Positions 57,771 through 64,000 of a stretch of 64,000 bases of DNA are shown in pieces; the first letter of the stretch is position 1; each line of letters begins with the position of its first letter. This DNA comes from Notospermus geniculatus (lineage: Eukaryota > Nemertea > Pilidiophora > Heteronemertea > Lineidae). The DNA is taken from contig NMRB01001248.1 of the NCBI GenBank assembly GCA_002633025.1, forward strand, positions 118,714-182,713, in the 5' to 3' direction. The position numbers were made by a program, and so were the translations under genes. The notes under the pieces are model-generated. The model saw only the letters and a program-made list of their open reading frames with translations. It was not told the DNA's origin and ran no database searches.

Positions 57771-58282
57771 CTAGCTATTGCCAACTGACACAGATGCCCA
57801 TGCTCTAAGGGTAGGGACACATCTAACGCGATGCGTTGACGCATGCGGCAAAGGCTTTGTAAGGAATAATGAGACAAAACGTATGCATTTATCGGTATCA
57901 CATTTCGTCGTTTTAAGGAAAAAAGCAATGAAATTAAGAGGAATTTTCATCTATTACAAGATGATGTAAGTTTTACTGTCGGGTGACCAAAACAAACGGG
58001 TTATTTTCATGCCAGAAATAAATTGAAATAACGTTACCTAAAAGAAATTTCGGTCACAACGCTCACAGCGACATCGTGTGGTGCTTTAAAGTAGTACAGT
58101 GCCCTCCTCATGATACAGGTAACTGTAATGGAGTGCTTCTATAGCGCACTTTCCACTGTATATATAACCAAAATCTCAAAGCCCTTCCAATATTACCCCA
58201 GTCTCTCCAGAAGCCATTCTTGGGGACTCAAGGAGCAGCTTCAGCGTTCACTGGATCCCTTCAGCCCAGCTGAGAGGACCGA
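57771..58282. other. No gene recognised
   Basis: Contains a partial copy of the palindrome family of 37905-38300 (from about 57806). No exon. Confidence 0.45.
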
Positions 58283-58357
58283 TTCGATTGGGAATCGAAC
58301 CCGCTGCCTCACGGTCACAAATCCGATGCACAAACCACTGCGCTCCTCCTGCTCCCG
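58283..58357 (-). mobile_element. tRNA-like SINE head
   Basis: On the minus strand GAGGAGCGCAGTGGTTTGTG and GGTTCGATTCCC are spaced as A and B boxes; the ends do not pair as an acceptor stem. It lies about 90 bp downstream of the lectin stop codon. Confidence 0.6.
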
Positions 58358-58447
58358 AAGAAATGTCCAGTGCCTGGTAAAATATCCATCTCTCAGTAGT
58401 TCATCATAGTCCTGTAACGTCGGCAGTTCAGTGAGAGGATTAGTGAA

Positions 58448-59968
58448 TTAGTTATCCGGCGGGTTTTTCTCGATCTGGCAAATGTACCATTTGGTGCGAA
58501 ATCCGAAACGTGCGATATCCCATGCGCCCCTAGGTATAGCAATATTGTCGATCACACCACCACCGCTGTCAAACCGGCGAGGATGGACGAAATAGCGGTG
58601 GAAGTTTGAGAGTTTGGGATCGAACGTTTGACCATCAACCCACGCTCCATGTACTATCTCTTTTGGATAACGGAGGAGGAAAATCCTGAGTCCGAACCAG
58701 AACCTCGCGTGATTCGCCGAGGTTACCAAGCGGGCGAGAACGTCAGTTTCGGCCGTTGAATTCACGCAAGCCAAATTTGGTTTGTAATACGGTAGTCTCC
58801 GACACGCCGCTCGCGCAGCGGTCCAGTTGAATTCGGTCGGATGTTCGAACACTTTGTAGCATCTGTGAGTTCCGGGGTCCCGCCATCCTTCTGGGCATTC
58901 CGAAGGCTCAGTTTGGTCGATGTTCCCGTCATGTTCAGGCGTCATACGTTCAAATATCGATGCAGTGTGGTTGTAATTCGGGTCCTTTTCAACTTGACAA
59001 ATGTACCCTCTCAATGGGCTCAATGGGATGGTTCCATTTATGAAATTCCAGGCACCTTCCGGGATAGCACGGTTGTCGATCACCATACCGCGATTAGGTT
59101 GGTAGTTAATTACATGTACGTCCAGTAAATGTCTCGTTTCCAAGTCTCGATGGAAATTGGTGGCATTCATCGTAAACCTTGTGCTGTCAGCCCACCTCCA
59201 CGGATAGAAGTTATCTTCGACAAGCAAACCGAACCAAAAACTTGCCGGGTAGGGATAGGTGACCAGTCGAGTCAGGACATCAATTTCCTCGGGTGTGTTA
59301 ACGCAGGCCAAACTCGGATTGTAATACGGCAGGGACGTGCAGGCCTCCATAGCTTCCTTCCACTCGATTTTATCGGGATGTTCAAAGACTTTGTAGCACC
59401 TATTGGTTCCAGCGTCTTGCCACCCTTCAGGGCAGTTAGTATCGGCTATTATCGGAGGTGGTAAGACTAACGGCGTTGATTCTCCTTTCTTTCTTTTGCA
59501 TACAAAGTGGTACAGGTCTTTCCCACAGTTCATTGTGCTCCCCGTAGACGCAGAATTACTCCGACTCAAGTCTTGCCTGCTTATAGCAACACATTTTCCG
59601 TCACCGTCCGTATATTCTATAGGAAATGTTGAAGGCACTTGTTCGTCGTGAGGGCCCCACTCCCATTTGCTGAAATTTCTGAGTCTATTTATACCGCTCC
59701 AAAACGAATATTGTGAATCAAAATAGTGACGAATCCTGTCAATGTCGAACTGGAACAACAAGTCACCACCTTCTGACAAACAAATATCCCTTGCCTCATA
59801 CCACGTGTAGCCCCGGAATCCATCTCTATGCCTCTGTTGTCCTCTTTCCAGCGTTGGACTCACCGCAATTTCCCATGAATCTAACGACGGATCGTCCCTC
59901 CACTCCAAGGGAACCACCGACGACACCGACAAAAGGAGCGCACTGAGGACGATCAATGCTTTCGACAT
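58448..59968 (-). CDS. Secreted protein with three C-type lectin-like domains
   Basis: One uninterrupted frame of 506 codons. I chose the ATG at 59968 rather than the one at 60022: it begins a clear signal peptide (SKALIVLSALLLSVSSVVP), and the TATA box at 60040-60046 puts the start of transcription near 60016, after the first ATG. Domain 1 (about residues 30-160) has the four core cysteines (EARDIC, GKCVAI, MNCG, HFVC) and the KWEWG core. Domains 2 (about 178-335) and 3 (about 355-500) are alike, each opening CPEGW...G.T.RCYKVFEHP and closing with WYICQ/GYICQ; both lack the usual third cysteine before that motif. No EPN or QPD calcium/sugar motif is seen, so sugar binding is doubtful. Several N-glycosylation sites occur (NFS, NAT, NGT, NHT, NWT, NST). 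No membrane segment. Likely extracellular recognition or mucus protein. Confidence 0.92.
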   Translation of the reverse strand: MSKALIVLSALLLSVSSVVPLEWRDDPSLDSWEIAVSPTLERGQQRHRDGFRGYTWYEARDICLSEGGDLLFQFDIDRIRHYFDSQYSFWSGINRLRNFSKWEWGPHDEQVPSTFPIEYTDGDGKCVAISRQDLSRSNSASTGSTMNCGKDLYHFVCKRKKGESTPLVLPPPIIADTNCPEGWQDAGTNRCYKVFEHPDKIEWKEAMEACTSLPYYNPSLACVNTPEEIDVLTRLVTYPYPASFWFGLLVEDNFYPWRWADSTRFTMNATNFHRDLETRHLLDVHVINYQPNRGMVIDNRAIPEGAWNFINGTIPLSPLRGYICQVEKDPNYNHTASIFERMTPEHDGNIDQTEPSECPEGWRDPGTHRCYKVFEHPTEFNWTAARAACRRLPYYKPNLACVNSTAETDVLARLVTSANHARFWFGLRIFLLRYPKEIVHGAWVDGQTFDPKLSNFHRYFVHPRRFDSGGGVIDNIAIPRGAWDIARFGFRTKWYICQIEKNPPDN

Positions 59969-60039
59969 TGTTGCTTGTTTCTCTCTGTTGCCAGACGTAG
60001 CATCGAGAAGAAACTGAGACATGAACTTTAGAAGTCTTG

Positions 60040-60046
60040 TTTTATA
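60040..60046 (-). promoter_or_regulatory. TATA box of the lectin gene
   Basis: TATAAAA on the minus strand, about 75 bp before the chosen ATG. The same box is kept in the duplicate at about 60970-60976. Confidence 0.7.
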
Positions 60047-60311
60047 ACAGTAGAGATCCTGGTTCTCTAAGATCTAGGTCGACAAAAACTGGTCACAGGT
60101 TATTTGATTAATTCTTTCACCCCATTCTTGCTTTTCTTTCACTCTTTTCTTTCACTCTTTCGTGGTTTTTACCAATTATCAGGTTTTCTATCTCGTGGCG
60201 GCCGACGCAACCATTGACTTTTAGGCAACCTCGTCTGTAGGTTTACAGACGCGATCAATGTACACCGTACCACAGCGCTATTTCGTGGTGGCGAGGGTGA
60301 TCATGATCTAC

Positions 60312-60414
60312 AGGGCGGGCCAGAGAAAGTGTCCCTCGAACAATAGGGAAACAATAGAAATGCCCCGGTAGAAATGCTGTTGTTCGAGGGACACTTTTTC
60401 TGGCCCACCCTGTA
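60312..60414. mobile_element. Short MITE, CTACAGGGTGGGCCAGAAAA ends (also at 61241-61345)
   Basis: CTACAGGG(C/T)GGGCCAGAGAA with GTGTCCCTCGAACA is matched by its complement after a small loop. It is present in both units of the tandem duplication, so it inserted before the duplication. Confidence 0.88.
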
Positions 60415-60529
60415 GTGTCAATGCATGAGCAAGACTGCTCAAATCTATCTATTTGAATGATGTACATGTTACCAATTAGGCATTAAGACTGTTGCCAGAC
60501 ATAAAAGAATGAGTTGAAGCAGGGTACCT

Positions 60530-60898
60530 TTATACTTGATGATATTCTATAGGAAATGTTGAAGGCACTTGTTCGTCGTGAGGGCCCCACTCCCATTTGC
60601 TGAAATTTCTGAGTCTATTTATACCGCTCCAAAACGAATATTGTGAATCAAAATAGTGACGAATCCTGTCAATGTCAAACTGGAACAGCAAATCACCACC
60701 TTCTGACAAACAAATATCCCTTGCCTCATACCACGTGTAGCCCCGGAATCCATCTCTATGCCTCTGTTGTCCTCTTTCCAGCGTTGGACTCACCGCAATT
60801 TCCCATGAATCTGACGAGGGATCGTCCCTCCACTCCAAGGGAACCACCGACGACACCGACAACAGGAGCGCACTGAACACTATCAACGCTTTCGACAT
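60530..60898 (-). pseudogene. Truncated lectin copy (first domain only, broken)
   Basis: This copy begins with its own TATA box and an intact signal peptide, and matches the intact lectin for about 115 residues with few changes. It ends four residues after TFPIEY, at the edge of the duplication unit, before the three last cysteines of domain 1. It cannot fold as a normal C-type lectin domain. Transcripts from its promoter would run into the promoter of the intact gene. Confidence 0.85.
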
Positions 60899-61474
60899 TG
60901 TTGCTTGTTTCTCTCTGTTGCCAGACGTAGCATTGAGAAGAAACTGAGACATGAACTTTAGAAGTCTTGTTTTATAACAGTAGAGATCCTGGTTCTCTAA
61001 GATCTAGGTCGACAAAAACTGGTCACAGATTATTTAATTAATTCTTTCACTCCATCCTTGCTTTTCTTTCACTCTTTTCTTTCACTCTTTCATGGTTTTT
61101 AGCAATTATCAGGTTTTCTATCTCGTGACGGCCGACGCAACCATTGACCTTTAGGCAACCTCGTCTGTAGGTTTACAGACGCGATCAATGTACACCGTAC
61201 CACAGCGCTATTTCGTGGTGGCGAGGGTGATCATGATCTACAGGGTGGGCCAGAGAAAGTGTCCCTCGAACAATAGGGAAATAATAGAAATGCCCCGGTA
61301 GAAATGCTGTTGTTCGTGGGACACTTTTTCTGGCCCACCCTGTAGTGTCAATGCATGAGCAAGACTGCTCAAATCTATCTATTTGAATGATGTACAGTCA
61401 CGTTACCAATTTAGGCATTAAGACTGTTGCCAGACATAAAAGAATGAGTTGAAGCAGGGTACCTTTATACTTGA
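60542..61474. repeat. 930-bp tandem duplication, unit 2
   Basis: Second unit. Differences from unit 1 are scattered single bases, so the event is recent. Confidence 0.93.
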
Positions 61475-61601
61475 TGAAGGGTTAGTCAATTAAGTGATGA
61501 AAAGGATGGCGGCCATTTTTGTCAGCTAAGGTTTCAACATGGTATCAGCCCAGCCTATAGGTGTTACCACTGGACATCAGTCTTGCCATGTTGGGGGGGG
61601 G

Positions 61602-61637
61602 NNNNNNNNNNNNNNNNNNNNNNNNNNNNNNNNNNNN
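61602..61637. other. Unsequenced gap (N run)
   Basis: 36 Ns next to a poly-G run. Confidence 0.99.
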
Positions 61638-61963
61638 GTCTCAAAATTGTTTGATGCCAAAAAAGCCGAAGTGACTTCGTCTGGGGGGGGGAGGGGTTTC
61701 TCGATTTGGGGACGCCCACTTCATCTTTTTTGAAAAATTTGGCATCAGTCTTTTTTTACAGAAGAATGACTTTTTATATGCAGTCTTCAGAAAGGAACAA
61801 GGTTCTGGCTACATGGGCCTACTATGGACTGTATGTGGCAGAGCTAACTTCCCACTTGGGGTGAAGCCAATGTCAAGTGCCCATTTCATCTTTTCAAGGG
61901 GGGGGAGGGGGTCAGGGAAAAGATGAAGTCACTTCGTCTTTTTTGGCATCAATGTAATTTTGA
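61638..61963. mobile_element. MITE, GTCTCAAAATTG...TTTTGAGAC
   Basis: GTCTCAAAATTGTTTGATGC with GAAGTGACTTCGTC at the left is matched by the complement at the right (GAAGTCACTTCGTC, TTGGCATCAATGTAATTTTG). Poly-G runs lie inside. Confidence 0.82.
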
Positions 61964-62587
61964 GACGGCCCCTTACGAGAACACTGAAGTTATTAGATTT
62001 TTATCCTGTCCTAAATAATTTCTTCCTGCTCTTGTATCGTTCTTTCCCACCTTTGCACATGGTGTCACTTTACATAAGTCTTCGTCAATACCGTCTTCTG
62101 GCCCATATTGCTGACGTCATAAAGGTCACGTTGGCCGTCAAATTGACCACGTGTTTCCTGAAGGAACGTCACGATGACGCGATCACTATTTCGTGTGCTT
62201 CTCATCACGTCAGCCGGAATGTCAATCCACGTGTAGCACCCAGTTTGCATCATTTTGACGGCAAGTCACATGATTTTGATGACGTCAGTGGGATTCCTCT
62301 GTAGCTTGAGATCGGCCTCTTCCGTACTCACCAGGGCCAATAATGCTATGGCTTCGGCCCTGACGGGAAATGTAATGTACATGTAAATACAATCGGTGTA
62401 TGACACTGGCTGTAAATACCTACCACGTTCAAGCGAACCCTAACCCCTGTTGCAGGCACACAAAAATTATGGAGTTCGTTAGGTTAGTACAGCCAGCATG
62501 GGAAGACGGTACCGGCGAGGAATGGCTGTGCCGCTGCTTCGGGCCGGCCATTTTAATTTGTACAGAAACGTACAACAAAGAACTGAA
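61964..62587. other. No gene recognised
   Basis: Rich in ACGTCA/ACGTG words (for example CTGACGTCATAAAGGTCACG) but no exon. It lies 250-870 bp before the neuropeptide coding exon. Confidence 0.4.
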
Positions 62588-62747
62588 TGTCCGAAGGAGG
62601 AAACCGGAGCCCCGGTGAAAATCTACATTGTCGAGGAGAGATCGCCCTCTCTACCACACATAAAGTCATTCGAACGACCGGGAATCGAACCCGCTTCACC
62701 ATTAGTGAGAGGTGCGGAAGTTTCCACTGCGCCACTCCGACAACTGA
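62588..62747 (-). mobile_element. tRNA-derived SINE, copy 2
   Basis: Head GAGTGGCGCAGTGGAAACTT and GGTTCGATTCCCGG on the minus strand, then the body AGAGGGCGATCTCTCCTCGA. Same family as 48139-48296. It ends about 45 bp before the neuropeptide acceptor. Confidence 0.78.
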
Positions 62748-62833
62748 CCTATTGAATAACTAAACTCACAAGGATTCTTGTTGTTTATTTCAGATTTCGC
62801 CATCGACTTCCGGTACTGTCGAAGAGCGTCGCC

Positions 62834-63601
62834 ATGACGACCATACAAACACTGGCTGCTCTTTTGTTTCTCGTATTCTGCATCACAACGTGTCACTCCG
62901 TGATCGCCGAAGCTGAACTCTGCAGTGACGATGGAAAATGTTCCATAAAAGAAAATGAGCTGGTAAAAGACAAAATTGAGGATGAAATAGTCAGTAAATT
63001 GTTGGAAGTGGACGAAAAGAGAGGTTTCGGCGACAAAAGGGGCTTTGGGGACAAACGTGGTTTCGGGGACAAAAGGGGATTCGGCGATAAAAGGGGATTC
63101 GGGGACAAAAGGGACAAACGTGGATTCGGCGACAAAAGGGGATTCGGCGACAAAAGGGGATTCGGCGACAAAAGGGGATTCGGTGACAAAAGGGGATTTG
63201 GCGACAAAAGGGGATTCGGCGACAAACGAAATGGTGTTGAACATATAGATTTTAGGAATCCTGTCGAGGAATATGCCTACATATGTGAAATCTTAGGTTA
63301 TCCATGTGAGAGGTCAAAATACGCCACAATGTTTGCCGAAGATGCACTAAGTGGAGACAAACGCGGATTCGGCGATAAACGTGGATTTGGCGACAAACGT
63401 GGATTCGGCGATAAACGAGGATTCGGCGATAAACGCGGATTCGGCGATAAACGAGGATTCGGCAATAAACGTGGATTCGGCGATAAACGTGGATTCGGCG
63501 ATAAACGTGGATTTGGCGATAAACGAGGATTCGGCGATAAACGTGGATTCGGCGACAAGCGTGGATTTGGCGACAAACGCGGATTCGGCGACAGAAGATG
63601 A
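62834..63601 (+). CDS. Achatin-like neuropeptide precursor (GFGD repeats)
   Basis: 255 codons in one coding exon. An excellent acceptor (TTCTTGTTGTTTATTTCAG, ending 62793) precedes the ATG by 40 bp, so the 5' UTR is spliced. Residues 1-26 are a signal peptide (LAALLFLVFCITTCHSVIA). Residues 27-63 are an acidic leader with a cysteine pair (LCSDDGKC). Residues 64-132 hold 11 copies of GFGD, each followed by Lys-Arg, with one stray DKR. Residues 133-177 are a spacer with a second cysteine pair (CEILGYPC). Residues 178-255 hold 13 more tetrapeptides (12 GFGD, one GFGN), the last ending RR before the stop. Prohormone convertases cut at KR, so the product is many copies of free-acid GFGD. Achatin-family peptides are Gly-Phe/Tyr-x-Asp tetrapeptides with KR sites, so this fits; in the founding member Phe is a D-residue, which sequence cannot show here. 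Confidence 0.9.
   Translation: MTTIQTLAALLFLVFCITTCHSVIAEAELCSDDGKCSIKENELVKDKIEDEIVSKLLEVDEKRGFGDKRGFGDKRGFGDKRGFGDKRGFGDKRDKRGFGDKRGFGDKRGFGDKRGFGDKRGFGDKRGFGDKRNGVEHIDFRNPVEEYAYICEILGYPCERSKYATMFAEDALSGDKRGFGDKRGFGDKRGFGDKRGFGDKRGFGDKRGFGNKRGFGDKRGFGDKRGFGDKRGFGDKRGFGDKRGFGDKRGFGDRR
63023..63229 (+). repeat. 18-bp coding repeat, block 1
   Basis: Eleven units, mostly GGATTCGGCGACAAAAGG, with one 9-bp interruption. Arg is usually AGG. Confidence 0.93.
63365..63598 (+). repeat. 18-bp coding repeat, block 2
   Basis: Thirteen units, mostly GGATTCGGCGATAAACG plus T, A or C. Arg is CGN throughout until the last unit, unlike block 1. Confidence 0.93.
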
Positions 63602-63879
63602 AAATGTCCATCAGAAAGTGACTGATGACGACACCGCCCGAATTTAACGTGATAACTCGATTTTAACGTGAAAACTCTCACAAATTATTATGGCGCTTCC
63701 AAGATGACAATAACTGGTTGTAGAAGTCATCAACCATCAAATTTTCAAATCAAATTTCTGGTGACATGGGATAAAGTGTAAATAACGTTAGAACCATATT
63801 TCCTACACTGTTCTCTGGGCATTCCAAGCTATAGGACGCAACATACTTGTGCGTTTCTGCGTTGGTGGTAGATTCGTTG

Positions 63880-64000
63880 TTATTTCCACCGCACTGCCAC
63901 CAATGGGAGCGTCCGAAAATCACACCGCAATCCATACAAATGTGTGGAGGCCTTTCCAGCATGTACGACGTGATGACGAGTCGGCAGTGAGTGGTCTGCC
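63880..64000 (-). pseudogene. Possible LINE ORF2 C-terminal remnant
   Basis: From the window edge the minus strand reads THCRLVITSYMLERPPHICMDCG, which resembles the histidine/cysteine region after the reverse transcriptase (or RNase H) of jockey/CR1-like elements. The frame then loses the pattern. It is cut by the window end. Confidence 0.4.

Larger units (their letters stand above)
59612..60541. repeat. 930-bp tandem duplication, unit 1
   Basis: Nearly identical to 60542-61474 and directly adjacent. It holds the first third of the lectin gene, its TATA box and about 500 bp of upstream sequence. Confidence 0.93.

Noticed and set aside
60020-60022. Upstream ATG as lectin start (18 extra residues)
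   Set aside because: It lies only about 25 bp after the TATA box, so it is probably not in the mRNA, and it would bury the signal peptide.
62702-63244. Long minus-strand frame across the neuropeptide repeats
   Set aside because: Antisense shadow of an 18-bp coding repeat; repeats of length divisible by three keep all frames open. The plus strand has the signal peptide, acceptor and dibasic pattern.
63252-63681. Two further minus-strand frames and one plus-strand frame over repeat block 2
   Set aside because: Same artefact of the 18-bp repeat.

Overview
This is a nuclear window from an invertebrate animal. The genes have introns with GT-AG junctions, TATA boxes, an AATAAA signal, tRNA-derived SINEs, a LINE fragment and very many short palindromic DNA transposons. 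The families present (secreted DNase I-like enzyme, secreted leucine-rich-repeat protein, C-type lectin, achatin-like neuropeptide precursor), together with frequent AGGCCTA and ACATGTA words, suggest a marine bilaterian. An invertebrate deuterostome such as a hemichordate or amphioxus is my best guess, but I cannot fix the species.

Layout. 0-21 kb is almost gene-free. It holds hairpin MITEs, minisatellites (one a 13-unit array alternating a CCAAT box with a GCCATCTTG box), a 1.4-kb tandem duplication, a LINE fragment inserted in a MITE, and a mariner-like MITE nested in another palindrome. At 21.3 kb there is one plausible terminal exon of a single-pass membrane protein. 21.6-32 kb is repeats, one unsequenced gap and two weak candidate exons. 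32.4-41.0 kb (minus) holds a complete DNase I-like gene. Its catalytic body occurs once, but four intact first exons lie upstream, each with a signal peptide, the first strand of the DNase fold and a phase-0 donor. 43.1-44.2 kb (minus) is a secreted LRR protein with a small gap inside. 44.5-58.4 kb is repeats, including a 41-bp satellite. 58.4-60.0 kb (minus) is an intronless three-domain C-type lectin; its 5' third and promoter are duplicated just upstream. 62.8-63.6 kb (plus) encodes a neuropeptide precursor with 24 tetrapeptides (23 GFGD, 1 GFGN) between dibasic sites. A TATA box plus non-coding exon at 55.4 kb may be its promoter, which would put the lectin gene antisense inside its first intron.

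The four clear genes all encode secreted products but do not form an obvious shared pathway. DNase, LRR protein and lectin fit extracellular defence or digestion; the neuropeptide fits signalling. The most notable observations are the four-first-exon DNase locus, the achatin-like precursor with a cysteine-bearing spacer, the nested palindromic elements, a MITE that may supply the end of the DNase reading frame, and three single-N joins, each in tandemly repeated sequence.
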